The notes under the pieces: model-generated
Told to the model about the DNA's origin: nothing
Databases searched by the model: none
What the model saw: only the letters and a program-made list of their open reading frames with translations
Source of the DNA: Clostridium hydrogenum
GTDB lineage: Bacteria > Bacillota > Clostridia > Clostridiales > Clostridiaceae
Direction of reading: 5' to 3'
Length of the DNA stretch: 64,000 nucleotides
NCBI RefSeq assembly: GCF_021432385.1
Contig: NZ_JAEACT010000003.1
Span: forward strand, 992,001-1,056,000
Translations under genes and position numbers: made by a program
Shown: piece after piece, positions 1 through 9,813 of the stretch
Layout of the letters: each line of letters starts with the position of its first letter
Position numbering within the stretch: the stretch's first letter is position 1

Positions 1-37
1 TATTAGTTATTTATACAATAATCCCAATATTTTCTAC

Positions 38-73
38 ATCAACATGTTACTTTAACAGAGCATTATATGTATA
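38..73 (+). repeat. Copy of a 35-bp terminal repeat (same as the ends of the 9895-10352 palindrome)
   Basis: The core CATCAACATGTTACTTTAAC followed by AGAGC and TTATAT recurs inverted near 9895-9930 and direct, more diverged, near 10318-10352. The 35 bp to its left also resemble the sequence just inside the 10318 copy, so this is probably the right end of another palindrome that begins before the window. It is non-coding and its role is unknown. Confidence 0.6.
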
Positions 74-122
74 AACCTTACTTTAACTACATAGACTAGT
101 TATGTCATTGCCTATTTTGTAG

Positions 123-170
123 AAAATGAGCAACCTACACCCAATTCTTCCTTGGTAGGTTGCTCATTTT
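123..170 (-). terminator. Intrinsic terminator after the helicase-nuclease gene
   Basis: A 16-bp perfect stem (AAAATGAGCAACCTAC with its complement, 123-138 and 155-170) ends one base before the TAA of the minus-strand gene at 171. T-runs lie on both outer sides, so it could terminate transcription from either direction. Confidence 0.85.
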
Positions 171-3100
171 TTAAGCTGTTATCTTTTTTATCCCCACTTC
201 ATTTAACTTAGCTAAAAGACCATTTATAGTCCTCTCCTGATTTCTGTAAAATTCACTGCCCCTAATCCTATAAAAAGTCCATCCAACTCTTTCAAGTGAC
301 ATTTGCCTTTCTCGCTGCTTTTCCCAGTCATCAATATTACTCCAGCTGCCACCATCACATTCCACTGCAATTCTGTTGTTCTCATCCTCAATTATAAAGT
401 CAACCTTGTACTTTCCAAGCTTTGCAAAAGGCTTAATATCATATCCCTTTTTCTTAATTGCTTCAAATACATCCTTTTCAAAATCACCTGCTAAAACCAT
501 TTCATTTTTATTGTGCACAGCTGATGCTATAGTTGGATCCAAACAATATCTAAGGAATTTGGTCCTCACACAATTATTGCTTAGCTTGTCCACGTCGATG
601 GAGTAAAATACCCACATTTGATTTCTCGCTCTACTTGCAGCCACATTAAATCTTCTAAAATCAGCTTCACGAGTTAGAGACATAACCTTACAATTATCCG
701 CAACAACAAGTGATATAAACATAACATCCCTCTCGTCCCCCTGAAAGGAATAAGCATCACCGCATAAAAGTTTACGCTTTAAAATTTCATTTTCCCCAAT
801 TCTATGCCTTAAAAGCTCTTCAATTTTTTCCGCCTGCTGATCACCTAAAAGAGAAATAACCCCCATAGTCATATTATTATATCTAGGATCATCACAACAT
901 TTTACTATTTGATCCACTATGGCTTTAGCTTCATTTATATTAACTTGACTTATGTTGTCCTTATTTCCGTTTTTAACCTTAACAGTTTTTATAGGATAAT
1001 CAAAAGCTTCATTTCCCCTTGGATACCTTAGCGGAATCATTTCACCGGAATAACTTAAATTATTGCTGAAACCTATTATTTCTGGTGCACATCTAAAATG
1101 TTCTCTTAAAAGGAGCCTGTCCGGAAATACTCTAAGTGCAGTATTATAAAGGCTGGTCTGCAAATCAAACCACTCCGAGTGAGGTATTTCCTTTAAATAT
1201 CTATCAATTAAATCATCAATATTTTCCTCACTAACCCCAACTGCCTGTGGACTTATCTGCTTATCATCACCAACAATCACAGCCCTCTTACCCCTAAAAA
1301 GAGCACTTATTCCCAAGATATCGCTTTGGCTGCTTTCATCAAATATTACAACATCAAAAAGATTTTTATTTAAATTTATATTTTCTATAACCTTATTTAG
1401 AGGCATTATCCATACTGGGATACAATCTTTGCATTTCTCCATTTCCGTTTGAGCCATATTTCTATATTTAACAGCAAACTTTCCAGTGCCCCTGCCAATT
1501 CTCTTAACCGCTTGAAGCCATGCATATAAACTTCTCTTTTGAATATCAGTTGTATTTATAATTTGATTATACCAAGCTTTCTTTGCCACTATTTCTTTTA
1601 TAAGAACCTTTTCCTTTATCTTTTCATTTTCAATATCCTTTTCTAAGATATCCACTCTAAGATTATGAGCTTTTTTCAAAAAACCATTCATCTGCTTCCA
1701 TTTCCATGCCTTTGTCAGCTCTTTATAATTCTCTCTTTTACCACTTTTTAAAAGCTTACTAGTAAAAAGTGGTGCCAAAGCTTCAAGCTTATTTTTAAAT
1801 ATATCTATCTCTTTAACCATTGGTACAAGTTCCTTTAACCTTTGAATTTCAGAATAAGCTTTTTTTATTCTTTGAGTATCCTTCTTATCAAGACCTTCTG
1901 TTAAACACTCAATTCCATAATTGCCTCTAGACAATTTACTAACTCCAGTGAGATAAGCTTTTTCTTCCTCATAATTTTTAATATTTCTAAGACTTATAAT
2001 TCCACTCTTTAATTCAAGATAAGTTTCCTTTTTGTACCAGTCTATATTATTTAAAAATTTTATATCCCCAAGACTATCAACAATCTTACTTCTAATATTC
2101 ATATTCCAATTTACAACTTCATAAAGATTTTTAATTTCTTTCTCAAGCTTCATAAAAGTATTAGCATCAAAGGAATTAATTTCTTCTCCACCAAACTTCT
2201 TAACATTGCTATTCCAAAGCTCCATAAGGTCATTCTCAATATTCTTATTGTCTACATAAGCCTTGATTATTTCCACCTGCTCACCACATTCAATAGGATT
2301 ATTATCAACGGTACATCCTTTAAAAATGTAATTATATTCCCTATGAAAAGCTCTGTATGCCTTACCTAATCTACCTTTAGCCTTAACATGAGAATATACC
2401 TTCTTAAAATCCGTTGAAAATTTATCAAAAGGAATCTCCTCACAAATTACTATCTTATGTGAGACAATTCTGCTTTGTATATCGGCCAGACGTCGTATGT
2501 ACTCAGAAGCCTTAACATACAGATGCTTTATCTCTGGCCTTTCCACCTCACTTGAATAGTAACACTTCATTAAATTTTTAAGCCAACTCTTCTCTATAAA
2601 ATACATTTTCTCTATTGCTGTATCTAGTATATTAAGTATCTTATCATAATCTACATTTTCATCATAAGGAAGAGACCATCCCTTTAAATTATTCCTATTC
2701 TCAGTATACCCTTTCTCAAGCTCTACATAATCCTCAACAGTGCTGCATACTTCTTCACATTGAGGTATTTCAGAAAAAACTTTTAAGGCACTATTTACTC
2801 TACCTATATCCTTGGTATTTACATTATTCAACAAATATATTAAATGAGCAAACTGTTGATCAGTAAGCGGGCAATCAACCTCCATAGTGATTTCATCATC
2901 AATCCAGTTACATTCCTTTTCATTTTTTCTAACCAACTTTGCCATATCCATAAGTGTATATATCTCGCCCTTAATATTAAACTTTTTATTTTCTATACAC
3001 TCTGCTTCTTTAATTTTATTATATAAATCCTTTTGCCTTTTTCTGCAAAACTCAAGTTCTTTAGTTAATGGAATAACCTCTTTATTTATATCCTCAGGAT

Positions 3101-4226
3101 TTAGAGATAAATTTTCTGTTATTTTTCTTACAGCCTCATCTAAATATTTTAAAGAGCTTATATCATCTCCAAGAATACTCATGCAAAGCGGCTTAATTTC
3201 CTTTGGAACCTTATCAGAAAGAATTCTAAGGGCTCGTCCAGTTTGGCTCGTAACAAGCACTCTTTTACCATGAGCAAGTAAATGACATATTAAATTTACT
3301 ATGGTATGACTTTTACCTGTACCTGGAGGGCCTTGAATAACAACCCCGAAATTCTCAGATAACTTTTTTACGATTTCCTTTTGATCTTCATTGGCTGGCA
3401 GCGGAAACAGCAAATTTTCTCCAACCATTTTCCAGCTTTGAATTTCTCTTTCACTTTCCTCAATACTGGCGGTATCAACTAAAGCCTTTATTGGTGCAGG
3501 TATAGGATATTCATCATCAATAGCTTTTAAAATATTATTTAATTCCTTATTCCAAAGTCTATTGTCAGTTTTTCTCACTATAATTAAAGGCGCATTATAA
3601 AAAACAGGGTATTCAGAAATTTTTATATCACTAGAACTTTTTACATTATTCTGTATTTCGCCATTTGGATTTATTTCAGAACTTAAATAATGAGCAACTT
3701 TGTATAAAATCTCCTGCATATTTTCAATATATCTGACATCTGGATTTTTCTTTTCAAAATTTCTTTTTAATTTAACTATTTCATCAATATTAGGTATAAT
3801 TATTCCACCAAATATATCAAGTTCCATGTTAGTTCTATTATTATATGGTTTTAATATAAACTTTCCCTTTTCAGCATCAAAACTTAATTCCATCTTTGTA
3901 GTAAAAAGAGGATGCATAATTTTCTTTCCGTCCTTATTCCATCCCAAAATATGATGTCCCCATACTATTTCCATATTCTCGCTGCTCTTTTGTATAAGTA
4001 AATACAGTTGAAAAAAAGAATCGTACAATTTTTTATTTTCTTTTCCAACTTCTAGCCATTTATCATCCAATTCATCATTTTTAACATTTACACCTTCCTT
4101 TTTTTCAAGTTCAAACTGCCAATATAATTTATCATACTGGCTTATATCTCTTATTACTTCTTCATCCATGCTTTTTACGCTTAGCAGGTAAGAGAATAAC
4201 TCCTTAACCTTAGCTTTCATATCCAT
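171..4226 (-). CDS. Superfamily 1 helicase fused to a Vsr/DUF559-like endonuclease domain
   Basis: A 1351-residue protein. It shows Walker A GPPGTGKS at residues 299-306, a Walker B-type FDESSQSD, motif III GDDKQISPQ, motif IV REHFRCAPEI, motif V YSFQGDERD and motif VI NVAASRARNQ, the order of a UvrD/DNA2-like SF1 helicase. About 500 helical residues are inserted between motifs Ia and II. The last roughly 110 residues (DFEKDVFEAI, then KVDFIIED...IAVECDGGSW) look like the DUF559/MTES_1575 restriction-endonuclease fold related to Vsr; the D and ExD residues are present. The ATG has GGGGGAG five bases upstream. It is monocistronic, ends at a strong terminator and has no restriction or defence partner beside it. 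Helicase-nucleases of this build are usually assigned to DNA repair or phage defence. The enzyme family is well supported; the biological role is inference. Confidence 0.85.
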   Translation of the reverse strand: MDMKAKVKELFSYLLSVKSMDEEVIRDISQYDKLYWQFELEKKEGVNVKNDELDDKWLEVGKENKKLYDSFFQLYLLIQKSSENMEIVWGHHILGWNKDGKKIMHPLFTTKMELSFDAEKGKFILKPYNNRTNMELDIFGGIIIPNIDEIVKLKRNFEKKNPDVRYIENMQEILYKVAHYLSSEINPNGEIQNNVKSSSDIKISEYPVFYNAPLIIVRKTDNRLWNKELNNILKAIDDEYPIPAPIKALVDTASIEESEREIQSWKMVGENLLFPLPANEDQKEIVKKLSENFGVVIQGPPGTGKSHTIVNLICHLLAHGKRVLVTSQTGRALRILSDKVPKEIKPLCMSILGDDISSLKYLDEAVRKITENLSLNPEDINKEVIPLTKELEFCRKRQKDLYNKIKEAECIENKKFNIKGEIYTLMDMAKLVRKNEKECNWIDDEITMEVDCPLTDQQFAHLIYLLNNVNTKDIGRVNSALKVFSEIPQCEEVCSTVEDYVELEKGYTENRNNLKGWSLPYDENVDYDKILNILDTAIEKMYFIEKSWLKNLMKCYYSSEVERPEIKHLYVKASEYIRRLADIQSRIVSHKIVICEEIPFDKFSTDFKKVYSHVKAKGRLGKAYRAFHREYNYIFKGCTVDNNPIECGEQVEIIKAYVDNKNIENDLMELWNSNVKKFGGEEINSFDANTFMKLEKEIKNLYEVVNWNMNIRSKIVDSLGDIKFLNNIDWYKKETYLELKSGIISLRNIKNYEEEKAYLTGVSKLSRGNYGIECLTEGLDKKDTQRIKKAYSEIQRLKELVPMVKEIDIFKNKLEALAPLFTSKLLKSGKRENYKELTKAWKWKQMNGFLKKAHNLRVDILEKDIENEKIKEKVLIKEIVAKKAWYNQIINTTDIQKRSLYAWLQAVKRIGRGTGKFAVKYRNMAQTEMEKCKDCIPVWIMPLNKVIENINLNKNLFDVVIFDESSQSDILGISALFRGKRAVIVGDDKQISPQAVGVSEENIDDLIDRYLKEIPHSEWFDLQTSLYNTALRVFPDRLLLREHFRCAPEIIGFSNNLSYSGEMIPLRYPRGNEAFDYPIKTVKVKNGNKDNISQVNINEAKAIVDQIVKCCDDPRYNNMTMGVISLLGDQQAEKIEELLRHRIGENEILKRKLLCGDAYSFQGDERDVMFISLVVADNCKVMSLTREADFRRFNVAASRARNQMWVFYSIDVDKLSNNCVRTKFLRYCLDPTIASAVHNKNEMVLAGDFEKDVFEAIKKKGYDIKPFAKLGKYKVDFIIEDENNRIAVECDGGSWSNIDDWEKQRERQMSLERVGWTFYRIRGSEFYRNQERTINGLLAKLNEVGIKKITA

Positions 4227-4317
4227 GTAAACTCCCCCATTTAAAGAATTACGCTTGTTTTACCAATTCTTATAATATTATACCATATATTTACATTTAA
4301 TCAAATAAAATATTAAG

Positions 4318-4346
4318 TTGCTTTTTATATATCATGAATATATAAT
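4318..4346 (+). promoter_or_regulatory. Sigma-A-type promoter for the HD-GYP gene
   Basis: TTGCTT and a perfect TATAAT are separated by exactly 17 bp, which puts the transcript start near 4353 and gives a leader of about 85 nt before the ATG at 4437. It lies in the 210-bp gap between the divergent helicase and HD-GYP genes. Confidence 0.6.
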
Positions 4347-4436
4347 ATATATTGCTTATGAATAGATTTGCAAAATGTTAACTCTAATAAATTCGTGTAA
4401 AATCTTTACAAAATAAACTCAAGTAGGAGTGTTTAT

Positions 4437-5129
4437 ATGTGGATTTTAGTAAGTCTAGTATTGATATTTTTTGCAGCATATTTAGTTGTTACCTACATGA
4501 ACAATAAAATATACAAAAAATATGAAAATCTCTTATATGTAGTAAACTGTCTTATAAATACCATTGAAGCAAAATCTCCAGTAACCTATATGCATACAGA
4601 AAGAGTATGTCTTTATGCCTTAAAATTAGGCAAAGCTCTTAACTTGTCAAAAAAAAATCTTATGCTTTTAAAACAAGCCGCTCTATTGCATGATATAGGA
4701 AAGCTTGGTATACCAGATAATATTTTAAATAAACCTGACAAATTAACTGACAGAGAATTTGAAATAATTAAAAATCACCCACAAAAAGGTTATGATATTT
4801 TAAAAGGTTCAAAAGAACTAGAGCCAATAGCAAAATTAATTCTTTGTCACCACGAAAAATATGATGGAAGTGGCTATCCAAATGGTCTTGCAGGAGATGA
4901 AATACCTTATCTTTCAAAAATAATTACTATTGCCGATAGCTTCGATGTAATTACCTCTAATAGACCATATAAAACTCCAAGTTCCATTGAAACAGCAGCT
5001 GACGAACTAAAAAAATGCAAATGGTCACACTTTGATGGTAATATGGTAGACGTTTTTATAGATATACTAATGAAGGATAATGAAATAAAAGATATTATGA
5101 ATTCAAGAATAAAAAAAGATGGACAATAG
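4437..5129 (+). CDS. Membrane-anchored HD-GYP domain protein, probable cyclic-di-GMP phosphodiesterase
   Basis: A 230-residue protein. Residues 3-20 are a hydrophobic membrane anchor and the rest is an HD-GYP domain. It has H53 in the HTERV helix, the HD pair in LLHDIGKLG (85-86), KNHPQKGYDIL, HHEKYDG (138-144), GYP at 146-148 and the ADSFD helix after it, so the metal ligands and the diagnostic GYP appear intact. Family members hydrolyse cyclic-di-GMP (some other cyclic dinucleotides) to lower biofilm/exopolysaccharide signalling. No sensor domain is present, so the input is unknown. AGGAG lies seven bases before the ATG, it has its own promoter, and its stop codon sits inside a terminator. 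A link to the exopolysaccharide cluster 40 kb away is only inference. Confidence 0.88.
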   Translation: MWILVSLVLIFFAAYLVVTYMNNKIYKKYENLLYVVNCLINTIEAKSPVTYMHTERVCLYALKLGKALNLSKKNLMLLKQAALLHDIGKLGIPDNILNKPDKLTDREFEIIKNHPQKGYDILKGSKELEPIAKLILCHHEKYDGSGYPNGLAGDEIPYLSKIITIADSFDVITSNRPYKTPSSIETAADELKKCKWSHFDGNMVDVFIDILMKDNEIKDIMNSRIKKDGQ

Positions 5130-5140
5130 TCCATCTTTTT
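5113..5140 (+). terminator. Intrinsic terminator overlapping the HD-GYP stop codon
   Basis: The stem AAAAAGATGGAC / GTCCATCTTTTT has a four-base loop and ends in a T-run. The TAG stop (5127-5129) lies within the loop and descending arm, so the last codons of the gene form the hairpin. A-rich and T-rich flanks make it usable on both strands. Confidence 0.85.
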
Positions 5141-5145
5141 CACGT

Positions 5146-5243
5146 AGATATACAGGCTCAACTAGCAAAATCAATTTGCATCATAATGCCCAGAAAACGG
5201 CATTTTGATACAAATTAATTTTGAAGTTTCGCACTGTATATCT
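5146..5243 (-). repeat. 98-bp palindromic element, copy 1
   Basis: It is an imperfect palindrome along its full length and directly abuts the stop codon of the ccpA-like gene. Read on the minus strand it has a 10-bp outer stem AGATATACAG / CTGTATATCT, then two G-C pairs, a tandem G.A/A.G mismatch, AACT / AGTT, and a long inner hairpin ending AAAATGCC / GGCATTAT. The only other copy in the window (56784-56881) is also exactly 98 bp and keeps the fold with different outer pairs. It could act as a 3' end stabiliser, terminator or small RNA. It has no long U-run and matches no RNA family I recognise. Confidence 0.7.
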
Positions 5244-6251
5244 TTATTTACATGAATCTCTTTCGATTAGTGTATGTTCAAGCACATAATGCTTTTGTTC
5301 CACATCTTTTTTATTTATAATCTTTATAAGCATTCTCATTGCTACAGATCCCATATCATAAGTAGGCTGTTCAACTGTAGTCAATTTTGGATAAAAAATT
5401 GAAGATGTATATATGTTATCAAATCCGACAACATCTACTTCACTTGGAACCTTAATCTTCTTATCTCTAAGCGCATTTATGGCACCCATGGCAATTTCAT
5501 CACCAGCACAGAAGACAGCATCAAACTTTGCCTTCTTTTTTAATATAGCTGAAATTCCATCGTCCCCATCTACAGCCTTAAGTCCTCCAAATTGAACTAA
5601 ATCTTCATCTAGCTTCAATCCGTTTTCTTCTAATGCTCTTTTATATCCTTCATATCTAAGAGCACTAGCATTAGCAACTTTAGGATTTACTCCTATAAAC
5701 GCTACTTTTTTATTTCCCTTTTTAATTAAGTAACTAACTGCATCATACGCAGCCTTTTCATTGTCTATTGTTACGCTGCAAAATTCAGAATCGGAAGTTC
5801 CTCTTTCACTAGTTTCAACTAATACTGTAGGAAGTTTTAAATTTTGAAGAAGACTTAATATCTCTGGTGCAAGTGAGTTACTCATATATATAACTCCATC
5901 TACCATTTTCTCCTTTAAAACTCTTATATATTCTTTTTCCTTATCCATATCTAAATCTGTATTACATAATATTACATTATAATTATATATATTTGAAACG
6001 TCTTCAGCACCTCTTACTATTTCTGGATAAAACTGACTTGATATATCAGGAATTACTATACCAATAGTTCTAGTTCTTTGTGTTTTCAGACTTCTTGCAA
6101 CTATATTAGGTCTATAATCTAATTTTTTTATTGCTTCTGTAACCTTTTTTTTAGTTTCTTCATTTACAACGTCTACATCGTTAAGTACTCTTGAAACAGT
6201 AGCTATTGACACTCCTGCTTCTCTTGCAACATCTTTAATAGAGGCAGCCAT
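5244..6251 (-). CDS. ccpA: LacI/GalR-family regulator, probable catabolite control protein CcpA
   Basis: A 335-residue protein from the ATG at 6251. The N-terminus ASIKDVAREAGVSIATVSRV is a LacI helix-turn-helix, followed by the hinge helix YRPNIVARSL and a periplasmic-binding-protein-like effector domain (GIVIPDISSQFYPEIVRGAE). The C-terminal stretch TVEQPTYDMGSVAMRML closely resembles the Bacillus CcpA region that contacts HPr-Ser46-P, and the total length matches CcpA (about 334). CcpA represses or activates carbon-use genes through cre sites. AGGAG lies 12 bases before this ATG; an in-frame TTG at 6263 is too close to it to be used. No sugar-utilisation genes flank it, which fits a global rather than local regulator. 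The LacI family is certain; the CcpA assignment is likely. Confidence 0.8.
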   Translation of the reverse strand: MAASIKDVAREAGVSIATVSRVLNDVDVVNEETKKKVTEAIKKLDYRPNIVARSLKTQRTRTIGIVIPDISSQFYPEIVRGAEDVSNIYNYNVILCNTDLDMDKEKEYIRVLKEKMVDGVIYMSNSLAPEILSLLQNLKLPTVLVETSERGTSDSEFCSVTIDNEKAAYDAVSYLIKKGNKKVAFIGVNPKVANASALRYEGYKRALEENGLKLDEDLVQFGGLKAVDGDDGISAILKKKAKFDAVFCAGDEIAMGAINALRDKKIKVPSEVDVVGFDNIYTSSIFYPKLTTVEQPTYDMGSVAMRMLIKIINKKDVEQKHYVLEHTLIERDSCK

Positions 6252-6300
6252 ATTAACTATCAACTCCTATTTATTTACTGTAAATATTTATAATACCTTG

Positions 6301-6329
6301 AATGTAACATACTTTTTGTCGAAATGCAA
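6301..6329 (-). promoter_or_regulatory. Candidate sigma-A promoter for the ccpA-like gene
   Basis: On the minus strand TTGCAT and TACATT are 17 bp apart, placing the start of transcription about 45 bases before the ATG. Both boxes deviate from consensus, so this is a moderate call. Confidence 0.45.
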
Positions 6330-6338
6330 GTCTTTAAT

Positions 6339-6420
6339 CAGAGTAGAGAGTAAAGAGTAGAGAGTAGAGTTATGGATGATTTTTCTCCGTTTCTCTACGA
6401 ACACTCTACTCTTTACTCTT
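6339..6420. repeat. Heptamer palindrome, locus A (internally deleted, GAGTAGA type)
   Basis: The left arm is a run of 7-bp units of the form GAGTAGA/GAGTAAA and the right arm is their complement (ACTCTACTCTTTACTCTT). Only a stub of one side hairpin (GATTTTTCTCCG) lies between them; the central stem of full copies is missing. It begins four bases after the ileS stop codon. The heptamer differs from the GTACAGA type of most other copies, but both arms carry the same variant. Confidence 0.7.
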
Positions 6421-6423
6421 ATT

Positions 6424-9400
6424 TTAAAGTTTTCTTTCAACAAAAACGTTAAGTTTTTCTCCATTAATTGAGCATTCTGTAGCAGCTTTATCGGAATCAT
6501 AAACAACTTCTATAGCCAAAGTTTCCTTTTTAATAGAGTCTTCATTTTTCTTTATTAATTCCTCAAGCATAGTATTTCCTGAAACATAAAGATTTATCTT
6601 ATCTGATACTTCAAAGCCACTTTCTTTTCTCATGTTTTGTACTTTACTTAATATTTCTCTTACAAATCCTTCAGCTTTAAGTTCTTCAGTTATTGTAGTT
6701 TCAAGTACAACTCCAATTTCTCCTTGGCCTGCAAATGCAAAACCTTCAAGACCTTTCATTGTAACAAGTAAATTGCTGCTGTTAAATTCTATTTCAGTTC
6801 CATTTAAATCAGCTTTGACAGTTTTACCTGAATTTATAGTTTGAGCAAGTTCCATCTGGTCTCTAGAAGCAAGCTCCTTTTTAATTGCAGGAATAAATCT
6901 TCCATATGCCTTTCCAAGTACAGGTAAGTTAGGTTTTATTTCAAATTCAACATATTTTGAAAGATCTGCTCCAAACTCTACCTTTTTAATATTAAGCTCA
7001 TCTTTTATGATATCTCCATAATAATCTGGAAGAGCTTTTGTGCTTACAAGCATTTCACCTAAAGGCTGTCTGTTCTTAATATTAGCTCCGTTTCTAGCAC
7101 TTCTTCCAAGCTTAACAATATTATATGCAAGATCCATGTGAGCTTCAAGTTCTTTATCAACAAGTTTTTCATTAACTTCTGGCCATTTGCAAAGATGAAC
7201 ACTTTCAATAGCAGTATTATCAAGGCTTACTACAAGACTTTGATAAAGTTCTTCTGTTATAAATGGTGTAAATGGTGATAAAACCTTTGATAAAGTTACA
7301 AGAACATTATAAAGTGTTACATATGCTCCAATCTTATCATCTGTAAGCTCTGTAGACCAATATCTTGCTCTGTTTCTTCTTACATACCAGTTTGAAAGCG
7401 TATCAACAAAATCTTCTATTGCAAGAGCCGCTTGAGTTATTCCATATCCATCAAGATTTTTGCTTACGTCAGCTATTAAAGTGTTTAATTTTGATATTAT
7501 CCATTTATCCATTACATTTTCAGAAACAAAATCCTTGTACTTCAATGGATTAAATTGATCTATTTCAGCATATAAAACGTAGAAAGAATAAACATTCCAA
7601 AGAGTTCCTATGAACTTTCTTTGAGTTTCTGCTACATCTTCCTCTGAAAATCTTGTTGGAAGCCATGGTGCACTAGCAGTATAGAAATGCCATCTACTTG
7701 CGTCTCCACCTTCATTATCAAGTACTGTAAATGGATCTACAACATTTCCCTTATGCTTTGACATCTTAAGACCATTTTTATCAAGTACGTGACCTAAAAC
7801 TATACAGTTTTCATAAGCACTTTTATCAAAGATTGCAGTTGATATCGCAAGCATTGTGTAGAACCAACCTCTTGTCTGGTCAACAGCTTCTGAAATAAAT
7901 TGTGCAGGGAAAGTTTTATCAAATACTTCTTTGTTTTCAAATGGATAATGATGTTGTGCAAAAGGCATTGAACCAGAATCAAACCAACAGTCTATAACTT
8001 CACGTTGTCTTGTCATTGGCTTTCCGCACTTTGGACATTTAAGCTTAACTTCATCTATATATGGTTTATGAAGTTCTATTCCATCTGGAACATTGATTCC
8101 CTTTTCCTTAAGTTCTTCAACGCTTCCAATACATTCCCTGTGACCACATTCACATTCCCAAATTGGAAGTGGAGTACCCCAGTATCTGTCTCTGCTTATA
8201 CCCCAATCTATTACATTTTCAACAAACTTTCCAAATCTTCCTGTTCTAATATTGTCAGGATACCAGTGAATTTTGTTGTTGTTTTCAACAAGCTTATCTC
8301 TAAGTGAAGTCATTCTTACAAACCAACTGTCTCTAGGATAATATAATAATGGTGTATCACATCTCCAGCAGTGAGGATATGAGTGAGTGAACTTTTCTGA
8401 TTTATATAAAGTTCCATTTTCTTTCATGTATTCAAGAATCTTAGGATCAGCCTTTTTAACAAATAAGCCCTTCCAAGGTTCTACTGCTTCTACAAATTTA
8501 CCTTCAGCATCAACTAAATTTACAAGTGGCAAATCATTTTTCTTACCAAGTAAATTATCGTCTTCACCATAAGCTGGTGCTATATGAACTATTCCAGTAC
8601 CATCTGAAAGAGTTACGAAATCTCCATGAACAACATAAAATGCCTTTTTATCAACTTTAGCAAATTTAAATAACTGCTCATATTCGATTCCAAGAAGCTT
8701 ATCACCTTTGAATTCCTCTACTACTTCATATTCACCTTCAAGTACGCTTAAAAGTGCTTTTGCAAGTATTAGGTGGTCTCCATTGTTTATAACCTCTACA
8801 TAATCATAAGCCTTGTTTACTGCAAGTGCTACGTTACTTGGAAGTGTCCATGGTGTAGTAGTCCATGCTAGTATATATTTATTTTCTTCACCTTTTACTT
8901 TAAACTTTACAAATGCAGTAGCTTCCTTAACATCTTTATAACCTTGAGCAACTTCGTGTGATGCAAGTGCTGTTCCGCATCTTGGGCAATATGGAACTAT
9001 CTTATGACCTTTATATAATAAGTCTTTATCCCACATTTGTTTTAGTGCCCACCATACTGATTCTATATATTTGTTATCGTAAGTTACATATGGATTTTCC
9101 ATATCAACCCAAAAGCCTAATTTTTCAGACATGTCTTTCCAAAGACTAACATATGAAAATACGCTTTCTTTACATTCTTTAACAAATTTTTCAACACCAT
9201 ATTCTTCTATTTGGGGTTTACCTGAAATTCCAACCTTCTTTTCTATTTCAAGTTCTACAGGAAGTCCGTGAGTATCCCAACCTGCTTTTCTTAAAACTTT
9301 GTAGCCTCTCATAACCTTGTATCTAGGGATTAAATCCTTCATAACTCTTGTTAGCACGTGACCAACATGAGGCTTACCATTTGCTGTTGGAGGTCCATCA

Positions 9401-9531
9401 TAAAAAGTAAAATATTCTCCGTCCTCATTAAGATTAAAGCTCTTCTTTACAATATTTTTTTCTGACCACATTTTAAGTGTGTCTCTTTCCATATCCACAA
9501 AGGATTTTTCTGAATCAACTTTTTTGTACAT
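6424..9531 (-). CDS. ileS: Isoleucyl-tRNA synthetase
   Basis: A 1035-residue class I aminoacyl-tRNA synthetase that charges tRNA-Ile in the cytoplasm. It has the HIGH-type motif PHVGH at residues 54-58 inside [13 protein letters not shown], the CP1 editing domain ([12 protein letters not shown], then [15 protein letters not shown]), WFDSGSMPF, the KMSK motif KMSKHKGN near residue 600 and an anticodon-binding domain at the C-terminus. The length and the CxxC-containing insert (CPRCG, CPKCG) fit the longer IleS type rather than the roughly 920-residue Bacillus type. The ATG at 9531 is preceded by AAAGGGAG at ideal spacing; an in-frame start seven codons upstream overlaps that site and is rejected. 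An Ile T-box leader with its own promoter lies upstream, so expression should respond to uncharged tRNA-Ile. Confidence 0.97.
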   Translation of the reverse strand: MYKKVDSEKSFVDMERDTLKMWSEKNIVKKSFNLNEDGEYFTFYDGPPTANGKPHVGHVLTRVMKDLIPRYKVMRGYKVLRKAGWDTHGLPVELEIEKKVGISGKPQIEEYGVEKFVKECKESVFSYVSLWKDMSEKLGFWVDMENPYVTYDNKYIESVWWALKQMWDKDLLYKGHKIVPYCPRCGTALASHEVAQGYKDVKEATAFVKFKVKGEENKYILAWTTTPWTLPSNVALAVNKAYDYVEVINNGDHLILAKALLSVLEGEYEVVEEFKGDKLLGIEYEQLFKFAKVDKKAFYVVHGDFVTLSDGTGIVHIAPAYGEDDNLLGKKNDLPLVNLVDAEGKFVEAVEPWKGLFVKKADPKILEYMKENGTLYKSEKFTHSYPHCWRCDTPLLYYPRDSWFVRMTSLRDKLVENNNKIHWYPDNIRTGRFGKFVENVIDWGISRDRYWGTPLPIWECECGHRECIGSVEELKEKGINVPDGIELHKPYIDEVKLKCPKCGKPMTRQREVIDCWFDSGSMPFAQHHYPFENKEVFDKTFPAQFISEAVDQTRGWFYTMLAISTAIFDKSAYENCIVLGHVLDKNGLKMSKHKGNVVDPFTVLDNEGGDASRWHFYTASAPWLPTRFSEEDVAETQRKFIGTLWNVYSFYVLYAEIDQFNPLKYKDFVSENVMDKWIISKLNTLIADVSKNLDGYGITQAALAIEDFVDTLSNWYVRRNRARYWSTELTDDKIGAYVTLYNVLVTLSKVLSPFTPFITEELYQSLVVSLDNTAIESVHLCKWPEVNEKLVDKELEAHMDLAYNIVKLGRSARNGANIKNRQPLGEMLVSTKALPDYYGDIIKDELNIKKVEFGADLSKYVEFEIKPNLPVLGKAYGRFIPAIKKELASRDQMELAQTINSGKTVKADLNGTEIEFNSSNLLVTMKGLEGFAFAGQGEIGVVLETTITEELKAEGFVREILSKVQNMRKESGFEVSDKINLYVSGNTMLEELIKKNEDSIKKETLAIEVVYDSDKAATECSINGEKLNVFVERKL

Positions 9532-9562
9532 AAAGAAACTCCCTTTCTTCAAAAAATAAAAA

Positions 9563-9806
9563 AACTCCGCCCAAATAGGACGAAGTTAAAATTCGCTATA
9601 CCACCTAATAATTTTCCAAATTTCAAGCACAACCAATGCCCTATTCTTTAACGCAGAATTACGGATAAGCTTACTATTGTTTCAGCCATCAGCTCCCGGG
9701 GGATTTTTCTTAAAATCTTAAGTACAGGTTCTCACCAATTCCTGCTCTCTTTAACTCTTAATTTTTAGTACTTTGCCCGTTCTCAGCTATTTCAACAATC
9801 TTTATT
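9563..9806 (-). promoter_or_regulatory. T-box riboswitch leader of ileS
   Basis: On the minus strand the leader contains the stem I elements GAGAACGGGCAAAGTAC and GGTGAGAACC, and a candidate Ile specifier ATC at 9704-9702. It also has the T-box bulge region TTAGGTGGTATAGCG near 9593-9608, a variant of the usual AGGGTGGTACCGCG. It ends in the terminator AACTTCGTCC / GGGCGGAGTT plus seven T (9563-9587). Uncharged tRNA-Ile would pair with the bulge and favour the antiterminator. The specifier codon is my best reading, not a modelled structure. Confidence 0.88.
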
Positions 9807-9813
9807 AAGTTAT

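Noticed and set aside
2887..3273. Plus-strand open frame of 128 codons inside the helicase gene
   Set aside because: It is antisense to a clearly coding gene, lacks a ribosome binding site and reads as a low-complexity shadow translation; the same holds for the similar antisense frames in ileS, manC, gmd and the glycosyltransferase genes.
5146..5243. Cyclic-di-GMP riboswitch, because it lies next to an HD-GYP gene
   Set aside because: None of the conserved GEMM-I or GEMM-II sequence blocks is present, it follows rather than precedes genes, and the second copy is inside the exopolysaccharide operon after another stop codon.
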